Shown: one piece after another, positions 8,879-18,408 of the stretch
Numbering within the stretch: the first letter of the stretch is position 1
How the letters are laid out: each line of letters starts with the position of its first letter
From: Cryomorphaceae bacterium
GTDB lineage: Bacteria; Bacteroidota; Bacteroidia; Flavobacteriales; Flavobacteriaceae
NCBI GenBank assembly: GCA_003331875.1
Contig: QOQA01000002.1
Coordinates: 1-64,000, forward strand
DNA: 64,000 bases
Direction of reading: 5' to 3'
Notes under the pieces: generated by a model
What the model saw: the letters and a program-made list of their open reading frames with translations, nothing else
Told to the model about the DNA's origin: nothing
Database searches by the model: none
Program-made: the position numbers and the translations under genes

Positions 8879-9787
8879 TTAAATGATTTCTGCTATCATA
8901 CAACGTACGCTTCCTCCACCGCATTTCTGAATCAAGGGAATTGGAATATTAACTATTTTTGAATCAATTGATAGAATTTCTTTTTGATTTCTGTTTAGGG
9001 AGTTAAAAGCCAATTGACTTATCACAATTATTTTATTTCCTTTTTCACCAAGTTGAAGTAAATTTCCTGCAAATGATTCCATTTGATCTAAATCAATTTC
9101 AATTATATTCTTTGCTGTTTTTTTAATGGATTCTTTAACTCTTATTCTTTCCTCTTTGTCAATTATAGATTCAAGGCAGATTAATATAAAATCATCACCA
9201 ATACTCATCATTACATTTGTATGGTAAACAATTCCCCCTTTTGAATCATATGATTTGAATGTTATTGGGCTGTATCCAATATCTTGGCAAAACTTCTCAA
9301 ACAAATTAAAGTCTGATCTTTTTGAAATTGAACAATAAGCAACTTTATTTGTTCTATCCAAAACTACGCTACCTGTTCCCTCTAAGAAAACTTCATCTTC
9401 TTCATATATACTGTAGTCATTTAGAAGACTGTAGTTAAATCCATTATTTTTTAAAATTTCAATAAAAGACTTATTTTTTTCTTTTCTTCTTGACTCGGCA
9501 TACATTGAGTGAATCACATACTTGTCTTTATGAAAGCTGATCCAATTATTTGGAAATACATCATCAGATAATTTTTTATTCTTTTTGTTTTCACATAAAA
9601 TAATATTGATTCCATGATCTCTTAGAATAGAACACATATTTTCAAATTCATGAATTGCAGCCAATTGAATTTCATTGTCATTCATATTGTCAACTTTTGA
9701 TTGAAAAAAATTATCTTTTGATGTATCCTCATTGTATCCAAATGAAGAGGGTCTAATCATTAAAATATTTTTAGTTATTTGGTTCAC
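8879..9787 (-). CDS. ctlX: Arginine deiminase-related (amidinotransferase superfamily) protein, CtlX-type
   Basis: MIRPSSFGYNEDT N-terminus; C-terminal catalytic-Cys motif KCGGGSVRCMIAEI. GTG start, alternative ATG at 9760. Confidence 0.8.
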   Translation of the reverse strand: MNQITKNILMIRPSSFGYNEDTSKDNFFQSKVDNMNDNEIQLAAIHEFENMCSILRDHGINIILCENKKNKKLSDDVFPNNWISFHKDKYVIHSMYAESRRKEKNKSFIEILKNNGFNYSLLNDYSIYEEDEVFLEGTGSVVLDRTNKVAYCSISKRSDFNLFEKFCQDIGYSPITFKSYDSKGGIVYHTNVMMSIGDDFILICLESIIDKEERIRVKESIKKTAKNIIEIDLDQMESFAGNLLQLGEKGNKIIVISQLAFNSLNRNQKEILSIDSKIVNIPIPLIQKCGGGSVRCMIAEII

Positions 9788-9828
9788 TTATTGCAGATGT
9801 TAATCGAAATTAAAAATAATCTTTTTAA

Positions 9829-10251
9829 ATGCTAAGAAATGTTTCATACAAAAATGAAAAGCAAGAATTGGAAATTAATAATCTTGTTGGTAAACCATTT
9901 GGACTTTTTAAAAGAATTAGAGAGGGCGGCGTAGGATCTGGTAAACTTTTAATTACAAAAGCAGATAAGGATATTGAAAATCTACTCATATTAGATCATA
10001 ACCTAAACTACTGTAATATCGAAATGAGACCAAATGGAATAATTGTATACTTCAGAGTACTTTTAGAAACATATGCTCTTGTAATCCCTTACTATAAGTT
10101 GGTAATCTTTAAAGTAGACTCTGAAGAATACACTTTCAATATTGATCAAAAGTTTATAAAAATAAAAGTTAAAGGCAAAGGTGATCATGGGTTTTTTAGA
10201 AAAGTAATGGAACAAAAAGCAATTGACTATGAAAAGTATAAAATTAATTAA
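9829..10251 (+). CDS. Conserved hypothetical protein
   Basis: Intact 140-aa ORF in a divergent arrangement; no family recognised. Confidence 0.6.
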   Translation: MLRNVSYKNEKQELEINNLVGKPFGLFKRIREGGVGSGKLLITKADKDIENLLILDHNLNYCNIEMRPNGIIVYFRVLLETYALVIPYYKLVIFKVDSEEYTFNIDQKFIKIKVKGKGDHGFFRKVMEQKAIDYEKYKIN

Positions 10252-10260
10252 ATGAAAAAA

Positions 10261-10455
10261 TCATTTTTTTGTGATCGCAAAAAAAATATATAAAATCATA
10301 GAAACTAAAATCAATACCCAACCAATTGGAATCAAAAAAAATGGTTCACTTAATATTCCATCTTTATCCAGCGACGAACCTGCAAATTCAAACACGATAA
10401 AACAAATGATTCCCATAGAAAGAGTGAATGTTGCAATCTTAAATTTACTATCCAT
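10261..10455 (-). CDS. Small two-TM membrane protein (DUF3955-like)
   Basis: 64 aa with two hydrophobic segments, FFLIPIGWVLILVSMILYI. Confidence 0.5.
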   Translation of the reverse strand: MDSKFKIATFTLSMGIICFIVFEFAGSSLDKDGILSEPFFLIPIGWVLILVSMILYIFFAITKK

Positions 10456-10499
10456 ACAGTCTACAAAATTTCATAATTTTAAATTAATAAATATTTACA

Positions 10500-11117
10500 A
10501 TGTTAAAGTTCGATTTAGAAAAAATAAAAGGTTTAGAAAAAATATATAGATTAAACCTTATTAATAGCTGTACCGGATATAAATCTGCCAATTTAATTGG
10601 ATCCATTAATGAAGAAGGAAAAACAAATCTTGCAATCTTTAGTTCCATTACACATTTGGGAAGTGATCCTGCAATGATTGGTTTTGTCTTAAGACCAAGA
10701 ACAGTACCTAGAAATACCTACAATAATATTTTTAAAAATAAATTTTTTACCGTGAATCATGTTTTTGAGAAGGATATTGCAGATGCACATCACACCTCGG
10801 CAAAGTATCCAAAAGAAGTTTCTGAGTTTGATGTTACAAAACTTGAACCCGAATTCTTAGATGATTTTGAAGCTCCTTTTGTCAAAAGCTCAAAAGTAAA
10901 ATTTGCATGTAAGTATCTCAATGAGTATGATATTAAAGAAAATAGGACAGTTTTAGTTGTTGCAGCAATACAAACACTTTATGTTGATGAAAAATCTATT
11001 CATGAGGATGGTTGGATTCAACTAGATAAAGCAGGAACTGTTACAATAAATGGACTTGATGGATATGCAAAAACCTCACTGTTAGAACGTTTTGAATATG
11101 CTAGACCAAAAAAATGA
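10500..11117 (+). CDS. Flavin reductase family / FMN-binding split-barrel protein
   Basis: NLAIFSSITHLGSDPAMIGFVLRPR...RNTYNNI...FTVNHV typical of the flavin reductase-like domain. Confidence 0.8.
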   Translation: MLKFDLEKIKGLEKIYRLNLINSCTGYKSANLIGSINEEGKTNLAIFSSITHLGSDPAMIGFVLRPRTVPRNTYNNIFKNKFFTVNHVFEKDIADAHHTSAKYPKEVSEFDVTKLEPEFLDDFEAPFVKSSKVKFACKYLNEYDIKENRTVLVVAAIQTLYVDEKSIHEDGWIQLDKAGTVTINGLDGYAKTSLLERFEYARPKK

Positions 11118-11749
11118 ATGAATTTATAAGCGAGGAGTTATACGAATACTTAATTAAACACAGCTCTGAAGAGCCTGAACATCTAAAAAAATTAAATAAA
11201 GAAACACATTTAAAAATTCTCAATCCAAGAATGCTTAGCGGTCATATTCAAGGAAGGTTTCTTTCATTAATAGCCAAGATTCATAAACCAGAAAAAGTTT
11301 TAGAAATTGGAACTTATACGGGCTATTCTACTTTATGTTTTAGCGAAGGCATAAAAGAGAGTGGCGAAATTCATACCATTGATAAAAATAAGGAACTTTT
11401 AAAAATTCAAAGTGATTATTTTAAAAACATAAAAGTCTCGATAAAGCAATATTGTGGAGAAGCTTTAGAAATTATACCCTCTATTAATGACACGTTTGAT
11501 TTGATTTTTTTGGATGCTGACAAAGAAAACTATGTAAACTACTATAACCTGATTATTGATAAATTGAGAAAAGGTGGTTTGATTATCGCTGACAATGTGC
11601 TTTGGAGTGGCAAGGTGTTAAAAAGCAATTCTAATGATGAGGCAACAAGATCATTAATTGAATTTAATAAACTTATCAAAGAGGATGATAGAGTTCACAA
11701 TATAATTATCCCTGTTAGGGATGGATTAAATTTGATTTATAAAAATTAA
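11114..11749 (+). CDS. Class I SAM-dependent O-methyltransferase (COMT-like)
   Basis: VLEIGTYTGYSTLCFSEGI, DLIFLDADKENYVNYYNLI, GGLIIADNVLWSGKV motifs. Confidence 0.9.
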   Translation: MNEFISEELYEYLIKHSSEEPEHLKKLNKETHLKILNPRMLSGHIQGRFLSLIAKIHKPEKVLEIGTYTGYSTLCFSEGIKESGEIHTIDKNKELLKIQSDYFKNIKVSIKQYCGEALEIIPSINDTFDLIFLDADKENYVNYYNLIIDKLRKGGLIIADNVLWSGKVLKSNSNDEATRSLIEFNKLIKEDDRVHNIIIPVRDGLNLIYKN

Positions 11750-12009
11750 AGATCCCTTTTAATTGAATCTGTGATATCATTTAAATCTTCCTTCAATTCA
11801 TTTATATCATCTTTAATTTTATCATTCTGAACCCCATTATTTTTTGAACTCTTTTTTATCTCAGATTTAATTTCTTGAGTTGCATCACGAACTTGTCTAA
11901 TTCCTTTTCCCATTCCTCTTGCAATTTCTGGTATTTTATCTGCACCGAAAATCATCAGAATTATAAAAAAGACAAATATTATCTCACCTCCGCTAATAAA
12001 ATATAACAT
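11746..12009 (-). CDS. tatA: Twin-arginine translocase TatA/TatE family subunit
   Basis: GEIIFVFFIILMIFGADKIPEIARGMGKGIRQVRDATQEIKSEI. Confidence 0.9.
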   Translation of the reverse strand: MLYFISGGEIIFVFFIILMIFGADKIPEIARGMGKGIRQVRDATQEIKSEIKKSSKNNGVQNDKIKDDINELKEDLNDITDSIKRDL

Positions 12010-12011
12010 TT

Positions 12012-14306
12012 TTAACCTTTAACATTAGATTTAAATTTATCGAAATCCGTTTGGTCTTCTTTTTTGGGCCAACTATTATTTCTTTCATCAATATCAGCCG
12101 TTTCTTTATCTGGATCTAAAACTATTTCTGTAATTTTTTTATTTGAAGTAATAATTTTTTTTACTTCATTATCATTTTTTCTCCAAACCTGAGCCGGATA
12201 CCTTTTTCTTACAGTCTCACCGTCCTCATATTTAATATCAATTATTATAGGCATCACTAAACCACCAGGTTTGTTGAAAACAACTTCGTAAAAATATTTT
12301 GGTACATCAATAGCGTCTATTTCATCTTGGCCATAATTTTCATTTAAATAATTTTCAAGAAGCTTTGAATTCTCCATTGCTGATTTATCCTTAAGATCAC
12401 TTTTATCATTTTCGTATTTTTCAAAAAATATTAATGGACGAAGCCTGTTTCTTGGAATTCCTTGATCTTCCATAATTTTAAGCATTTCTTCACCTGGATC
12501 TGGTGAAACAAAATATTGATTAACCTCTTTTAATCCTATATCTACATAGTCTGTTGAATAAAACCAACCCCTCCAAAACCAATCTAAATCAACTGCAGAG
12601 GCGTCTTCCATTGTTCTGAAAAAATCTTCAGGGGTTGGATGTTTAAACATCCATCTTTGTGAATATGTTTTAAATGCATAGTCAAAGAGTTCTTTACCCA
12701 TAATCGTTTCCCTCAGAATATTAAGAGCAGCAGCAGGCTTTCCATATGCATTGGGACCTAAATAGTATACGTTTTCAGGGTTAGACATAATAGGAGCTAG
12801 AAAGTTTTGATCCACACTCATGTAATCAGTAATAAGTTGGGCTGGTCCTCGGTCAGAGGGAAAATTATCAAGTGGTGCTATAATTTCAGGGTATTTTTCA
12901 CCAAATTCTTGTTCTGCGAGATATTGAACAAAAGTTGTAAGACCTTCATCCATCCATGCCCATTGTCTTTCATCACTGTTTACAATCATAGGAAAAAAGT
13001 TATGACCAATTTCATGGATGATAACTCCAATCATTCCAAATTTTTCATCATCTGAATATGAGCCATCAATGTTAGGTCTTCCAAAATTGAAACAGATCAT
13101 TGGATATTCCATACCAATTTGATGTGCATGAACAGAAATTGCTTTATGATAAGGATAATCAAAAGTATATTTTGAAAATGATTTTAAGGCTTCAACAACC
13201 GTTATTGTTGAATAATCCTCCCAGAGCGGGTTTCCTTCTCTTGGATAAATTGAGACTGCCATAACATCATCTTCTCCAATTTTCACAGCCATCATATCTA
13301 GTATGTATTTTCTTGACGAGGCGAATGCAAAATCACGTACATTATTCGCAATAAACTTCCATGTTTTTTTCTCGGAAGAGAATGATTTTTCAGCGTCCAT
13401 TGCTTCTTGCTGATTTACAATTACCACAGGCTTGTCATATGATTTTTTTGCCTTGTTAAATCTTTTCATCATTTCTTTAGAGTAAACCTCTTTTCTATTT
13501 TGTAATTCACCTGTGGCTTCTAATACATGATCAGCTGGAACGGTGATATTAACTTCATAATTTCCAAATGGAAGAGCAAACTCTCCATCACCCCAGAATT
13601 GTTGATTTTGCCAGCCCTCGACCTCATTGTAAACACACATTCTAGGAAAGAATTGAGCAATTATATAAGCTCTATTTGTATCATTAGGAAAGGTTTCATA
13701 ACCAGACCTTCCATCTTGTTTAACATGATCATTTATGTTGTACCACCATTTAATTTTAAACGAAAACTGTTCACCAGTTGATAATGGTTTAGGTAAATTA
13801 ACCCTCATCATTGTTTGATTAATCATATAATCCAAAGGCTTATTATTGATATCATTCACATGTTCGACATTAAATCCTCCATCAAAAGAATCTTTTAAAA
13901 ACTCTTTATCAAATGAATCAGGCAGGTAATATGGTACAACGCTTTCAGAATCTCTGTCTAAACTTGGAGAATCTTTTTTTCTGACATTTTGATCTAATTG
14001 AACCCACAGATATTCAAGTTTTTGTGGTGAATTATTTGTGTATGTAATAGTTTCATCACCATAGATCATTTTATTTTGATCATCTAATTCAACATTAATC
14101 TTATAATCTGCCTGTTGTTGGTAATATGATGGACCAGGAGCGCCAGAAGCAGCTCTGTATATGTTAGGAGAAGAAAATTCCTGATATAATTGCCTAAATT
14201 TATTGTTATTTAAATGTCCTTGTTGTTTCTCATCAGCTTCTTGAGAAATTAATTGTGGAGCAAAAAATAAAAAAACAAAGCAATATGTTATGTTTTTTAG
14301 GTTCAT
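12012..14306 (-). CDS. M1 family metallopeptidase
   Basis: HEIGHNFFPMIVNSDERQWAWMDEGL zinc-binding motif; signal peptide. Confidence 0.92.
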   Translation of the reverse strand: MNLKNITYCFVFLFFAPQLISQEADEKQQGHLNNNKFRQLYQEFSSPNIYRAASGAPGPSYYQQQADYKINVELDDQNKMIYGDETITYTNNSPQKLEYLWVQLDQNVRKKDSPSLDRDSESVVPYYLPDSFDKEFLKDSFDGGFNVEHVNDINNKPLDYMINQTMMRVNLPKPLSTGEQFSFKIKWWYNINDHVKQDGRSGYETFPNDTNRAYIIAQFFPRMCVYNEVEGWQNQQFWGDGEFALPFGNYEVNITVPADHVLEATGELQNRKEVYSKEMMKRFNKAKKSYDKPVVIVNQQEAMDAEKSFSSEKKTWKFIANNVRDFAFASSRKYILDMMAVKIGEDDVMAVSIYPREGNPLWEDYSTITVVEALKSFSKYTFDYPYHKAISVHAHQIGMEYPMICFNFGRPNIDGSYSDDEKFGMIGVIIHEIGHNFFPMIVNSDERQWAWMDEGLTTFVQYLAEQEFGEKYPEIIAPLDNFPSDRGPAQLITDYMSVDQNFLAPIMSNPENVYYLGPNAYGKPAAALNILRETIMGKELFDYAFKTYSQRWMFKHPTPEDFFRTMEDASAVDLDWFWRGWFYSTDYVDIGLKEVNQYFVSPDPGEEMLKIMEDQGIPRNRLRPLIFFEKYENDKSDLKDKSAMENSKLLENYLNENYGQDEIDAIDVPKYFYEVVFNKPGGLVMPIIIDIKYEDGETVRKRYPAQVWRKNDNEVKKIITSNKKITEIVLDPDKETADIDERNNSWPKKEDQTDFDKFKSNVKG

Positions 14307-14345
14307 AATGAAATTTTATATTCATTAAAAATAATAAATCTATAT

Positions 14346-14828
14346 CTAAAAACTAATTTGATTTGTGTGTTTATTTCTTGACTGAATAAAACTTTTTCGT
14401 GTAAATTCGGACCTGAACAAAATCAAGTTTTTTTGGTTACTAAATGAACTAAATAATATTTTATTTGAAACACTGAGCTTTTTTGTTTCATCATTTAATG
14501 AAAAATCTATGTAAAACTGAAGCAAATCATTCCTTTTTTCAAACCCAATAAAATTGTAGTTAATTTTTTTCTTGTCAGCAATCAAAATAAAATTATCAAT
14601 TAAATAGGTTTTGAAAAGGTCATTTAAATTTGAGTACTCATCATCATAGTTTACCACTCTTTCATCCAAACCTAACTCAAGTTCAATATCATCGTAGAAA
14701 GCTTTAACTGTAACTTTGTAATAATTGTTTTGATTTTTATCAATTAGTGTTGTACTAACATAATATTTATGAGCACTAGATGTAAATGCTAGCACTAATG
14801 AAAGAAAAATAGATTTAAAGTTCCTCAT
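14346..14828 (-). CDS. DUF6702 family exported protein
   Basis: MRNFKSIFLSLVLAFTSSAHKYYVSTTLIDKNQ...ELGLDERVVNYDDEY pattern; start trimmed from 14882. Confidence 0.7.
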   Translation of the reverse strand: MRNFKSIFLSLVLAFTSSAHKYYVSTTLIDKNQNNYYKVTVKAFYDDIELELGLDERVVNYDDEYSNLNDLFKTYLIDNFILIADKKKINYNFIGFEKRNDLLQFYIDFSLNDETKKLSVSNKILFSSFSNQKNLILFRSEFTRKSFIQSRNKHTNQISF

Positions 14829-15627
14829 TAATAGATTTATAAAAACTTGATAAGTCTTGCAGAACAAGACCGTGATTGCCATAAATGAAATTTTGTTCCA
14901 TTTCTGAGTTTTCTAGTGCTCCAATAACGAATTCATACAAATTATTTTCATTTAGATTAAATTCATTTTTAAAAAAATTTAGACCGTAGAATTGAATAAT
15001 ATCAACTGCAACTTTGTTTCTTACGTCAAGAGCCCTAGACTTTCGTAAAGTGTCATAATAACCACTTAATTGTTTATAAACTGCTTCAATATTAAGGGGC
15101 ATTCCAAGTGGTATAAGTAAGGTGCTCAACAGTACATTTGAATTATTTCGAAATACAATTTTCTCTTCTCTGTTTCCTTTATATCCTGGAACACCAACAT
15201 CGTCAAAATTTAAAATATCATTTTTATCAACTAAGGCTAAATCAGATTTGATATTACCTGATAGATTGTGTGGTCGAACTGTCACATTTTCTAAAATATT
15301 AACCAAAGGTTCTAAGTATACTTTAATACTGTCCGAGCTGTAAATCTGTTCAGTAATAACAATAAGTTGTTTTTTTATCTGAACTGATGAAAAATAAATA
15401 GAATCTGTTTTTCGAATACCAATTTTGAAGGTACCTTTTTGATCAGTGATTGTTTTACCACCAGAGCTTGCATTAATGACATGAATTCCACTAATATCAA
15501 TACTGTCGTTAGCAACTTCTCCAAAAAGTGTTTTAAATTCGGCTGTTTGTGCACTGTGATTGAGTGGAATTAAACTGAAAATAATTACTGGTAAAAAACT
15601 AATTAAGTATTTTTTGATATTTTTCAC
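14815..15627 (-). CDS. Carboxypeptidase-like regulatory domain-containing protein
   Basis: GEVANDSIDISGIHVINASSGGKTITDQKGTFKIGIRKTDSIYFSSVQIKKQ. Confidence 0.8.
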   Translation of the reverse strand: MKNIKKYLISFLPVIIFSLIPLNHSAQTAEFKTLFGEVANDSIDISGIHVINASSGGKTITDQKGTFKIGIRKTDSIYFSSVQIKKQLIVITEQIYSSDSIKVYLEPLVNILENVTVRPHNLSGNIKSDLALVDKNDILNFDDVGVPGYKGNREEKIVFRNNSNVLLSTLLIPLGMPLNIEAVYKQLSGYYDTLRKSRALDVRNKVAVDIIQFYGLNFFKNEFNLNENNLYEFVIGALENSEMEQNFIYGNHGLVLQDLSSFYKSINEEL

Positions 15628-16339
15628 TTTGTTTAACTAAAAAATCTATTAATTCAAATTCATTATCTTTTTTCAACAAAATTCTAGATGGAAAATTATC
15701 ATCACAAAAGATTAAAAATTCTTCGATTTTTTCCTTTGGAATGTTAAGATTAGATGTAAAAAATATATCATCATAAAATTCCCTAATCAAATTACTAGGC
15801 TTGTAAGAACTCACCACATTTTCTTCTTCTTTATTCTGCTTCAAGTTTTCACGGATAAGTTTAAATAAATTGATGAAATTTATTCCATCTTGCAGCTTAC
15901 CTTGTTCATTAATTACATTTGAAACTCTTGTAGATTTATCAAAAGTGTAATCATATCTTTTAAACTCTTCCTCTTTTAAATCCAAAAATTTCTCTGTATT
16001 TTCAGGAGTTACGACAACTTCGTCTAACTCGGTAATTTTATCATTAACATCAATTACTATTCTGTTTTTTTGTAATATATCCTTGGTAATATTTATTTCT
16101 CTTATTTGGTACTGAACAGATGAAAATAAAAGTTTATCATTAAGTTTAACTTCAATTTCAAACTCTCCGTCATTGTTGGTTGTCGTGGCTGCTTGAGAGG
16201 TATTATTAATCACATTAGCAGATGGGACACTAACGTTTTTATATAAAACTTTTCCTTTAATCCATGTTCGGTAATCAACTTGAGAAAAGGAAGGATTTAT
16301 AAATAAAATTATTAATAATAAACTAAATAAAAATCTCAT
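15599..16339 (-). CDS. Carboxypeptidase-like regulatory domain-containing protein (tandem paralogue)
   Basis: GKVLYKNVSVPSANVINNTSQAATTTNNDGEFEIEVKLNDKLLFSSVQYQ. Confidence 0.8.
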   Translation of the reverse strand: MRFLFSLLLIILFINPSFSQVDYRTWIKGKVLYKNVSVPSANVINNTSQAATTTNNDGEFEIEVKLNDKLLFSSVQYQIREINITKDILQKNRIVIDVNDKITELDEVVVTPENTEKFLDLKEEEFKRYDYTFDKSTRVSNVINEQGKLQDGINFINLFKLIRENLKQNKEEENVVSSYKPSNLIREFYDDIFFTSNLNIPKEKIEEFLIFCDDNFPSRILLKKDNEFELIDFLVKQSEKYQKILN

Positions 16340-16340
16340 A

Positions 16341-17102
16341 TTAATCCAATGATTTGATTTGAATATTTTTGAATTTTATTGGATGACTCTCAGATTGTAA
16401 AGATATGTATCCCTCGGATAACTTTTTATCTTTCATATTAAGCATATTTTCAGGCAATCTTCCATCATCACCATATCTCATATTTGTATATGTTAAAACC
16501 GTTTCTCCATTTATAATATGAGTAGCAATTGAATCATTATAAACAATGATTTCCGCTTTTACCCAATCATCAGAGTGGTATGTTTTAGATGAAGATTGTG
16601 TACAATGATTTTTTAATTTTTTAAAATCTATATCTACATCTGTACCAGGCGTACACAAGTTTCCAGTTGGTCTTTTTCCATCACCAAGACCACCTAAAAA
16701 CTGGGCTTCTAGGCTTACAGGGAATGATTGGTCAATCAACATGGTTTCAGGATGTTGACTGTGAAACATTATACCACTATTTTTGGTTGCCCAACCTTCC
16801 CCTCCTATGGCTTGAACTCCAAAAAATTTATATTCTAATTTTAAGTGATAATTTTTATATTTTTTATCGGTGTAATAAATATGACCGAATTTAAAATCAA
16901 AGTTGTCATAATTTTCATATGAAACTTGAATCGCTTCATCAACAACCTTAAAGGTATTTCCAAAATTCTCTCCACTTGGGTAACCCTTGACTTTTACGGT
17001 CCATCCATCTAAATTTTTTCCATTAAATATGGTTTCCCATTCACTCTGTTCATTTTTGACTGAACATTGACTGAGGACTAAAAGTATTAGTATTATTCTC
17101 AT
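16341..17102 (-). CDS. DUF1080 (3-keto-disaccharide hydrolase-like) lipoprotein
   Basis: WETIFNGKNLDGW..., NSGIMFHSQ, lipobox LVLSQC; start moved from 17141 to 17102 because the ORF otherwise reads into tRNA-Gly. Confidence 0.88.
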   Translation of the reverse strand: MRIILILLVLSQCSVKNEQSEWETIFNGKNLDGWTVKVKGYPSGENFGNTFKVVDEAIQVSYENYDNFDFKFGHIYYTDKKYKNYHLKLEYKFFGVQAIGGEGWATKNSGIMFHSQHPETMLIDQSFPVSLEAQFLGGLGDGKRPTGNLCTPGTDVDIDFKKLKNHCTQSSSKTYHSDDWVKAEIIVYNDSIATHIINGETVLTYTNMRYGDDGRLPENMLNMKDKKLSEGYISLQSESHPIKFKNIQIKSLD

Positions 17103-17111
17103 ATATTGTTG

Positions 17112-17184
17112 AGCGGAAGACCGGGTTCGAACCGGCGACATTCAGCTTGGAAGGCTGACGCTCTACCAGCTGAGCTACTTCCGC
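17112..17184 (-). tRNA. tRNA-Gly(TCC)
   Basis: Reverse complement GCGGAAGTAGCTCAGCTGGTAGAGCGTCAGCCTTCCAAGCTGAATGTCGCCGGTTCGAACCCGGTCTTCCGC+T, cloverleaf intact, loop CTTCCAA. Confidence 0.95.
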
Positions 17185-17221
17185 ATTATTTTTTTAATTA
17201 TTTTAACAAATAAAACTTACT

Positions 17222-17662
17222 TTGAAAATACGAATAAAAATTATTAATTCTTATGAATTACATGATATAAGGAGTAAAGTACTTCGAAACGGATTAGATC
17301 CTAAAATGTGTAGATTCGAGGGTGATACACGAATAAACTCTATTCATATCGGAGCCTTTAATAATAATAAGATTTTGGGAGGAGTATCTTTAATTAAGAA
17401 TATTTGTAATGAAAATAGTGAAGTTGATTGTTTTCAGCTAAGAGGCCTATGTGTTTATAATGAGTTTCAAAATTATGGTATTGGTACAAAAATCATACAT
17501 AAAATTGAAAATATAATTTCTGAGGTGAATATTAATTATGTATGGATGAACGCCCGTGAAAGTGCTGTTAAATTCTATTTAAATTTAGGCTATACTAATT
17601 CAAACAAATCAAAAATTATTGGAAATATTGGTTTACATTACATGTTGTACAAATACCTATGA
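17222..17662 (+). CDS. GNAT family N-acetyltransferase
   Basis: QLRGLCVYNEFQNYGIGTKIIHKIE and AVKFYLNLGY motifs; TTG start. Confidence 0.8.
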   Translation: MKIRIKIINSYELHDIRSKVLRNGLDPKMCRFEGDTRINSIHIGAFNNNKILGGVSLIKNICNENSEVDCFQLRGLCVYNEFQNYGIGTKIIHKIENIISEVNINYVWMNARESAVKFYLNLGYTNSNKSKIIGNIGLHYMLYKYL

Positions 17663-18372
17663 ATAAAAGAAATTTGTTATGTATCTTGATGCTATTATTG
17701 GCTAATAAGCTGATGCACACGCAGGAAATAAATACCGAAATTTTGATTGGAATGGACAATTCTAGGATTGTTAGTGACACAATTCTCCTTGAAAAAGAAA
17801 CCTACAGTGCATTTATAAAAATGAAAGATGCAGCTGAAAAAGATGGAATTGTAATAAAACTTGTTTCAGGATTTAGAGATTTTTACAGACAACAAATGAT
17901 TTGGAATAATAAATACAAAAAATTTACAAATGAATTTTCATTAGATGGTCCCACGGCAATTAAAGAAATTATTAGATTTTCTACAATTCCTGGAACTTCA
18001 AGACACCATTGGGGAACTGAAATTGATATTATAGATAAAAATTTTGAAAATGAGAAAGATTTACTGATTTCAAAAAAATATGAAGAGGGTGGAATCTTTA
18101 ATTCTTTAAAAAAGTGGATGGATAAAAATTCAAAAAGATTCGGTTTTTACATTGTTTATGATGATGATAGCAAAAGGCCAGGATTTGAATATGAACCATG
18201 GCATTACACGTACAAACCAGTTTCCAATTTATACCAGAGAGAATTTCTTAAACTTGATTTAAAATCAATAATTTCAAAAACGAAGGTTGAGGGAAAAGAA
18301 TTTATTAATGATGAATTTATCAAAAAATATATTGATGAAAATATCATGGGGATAAGTTCCCATTTAAAATGA
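17659..18372 (+). CDS. M15 family D-Ala-D-Ala carboxypeptidase (VanY-like)
   Basis: LVSGFRDFYRQQMIW, SRHHWGTEIDI, EPWHYTY zinc ligands. Confidence 0.9.
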   Translation: MNKRNLLCILMLLLANKLMHTQEINTEILIGMDNSRIVSDTILLEKETYSAFIKMKDAAEKDGIVIKLVSGFRDFYRQQMIWNNKYKKFTNEFSLDGPTAIKEIIRFSTIPGTSRHHWGTEIDIIDKNFENEKDLLISKKYEEGGIFNSLKKWMDKNSKRFGFYIVYDDDSKRPGFEYEPWHYTYKPVSNLYQREFLKLDLKSIISKTKVEGKEFINDEFIKKYIDENIMGISSHLK

Positions 18373-18384
18373 TTTTTTTATGTC

Positions 18385-18392
18385 TAAATTTG
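18385..18392 (+). promoter_or_regulatory. Putative -7 box (TAAATTTG) upstream of gpmI
   Basis: TAnnTTTG consensus 16 nt before the TTG start. Confidence 0.3.
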
Positions 18393-18408
18393 AATTTAAA
18401 ATAGATTC

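Noticed and set aside
10271-10549. 92-aa plus-strand ORF overlapping the DUF3955-like gene
   Set aside because: Composition poor and overlaps both a better small membrane protein ORF and the flavin reductase start.
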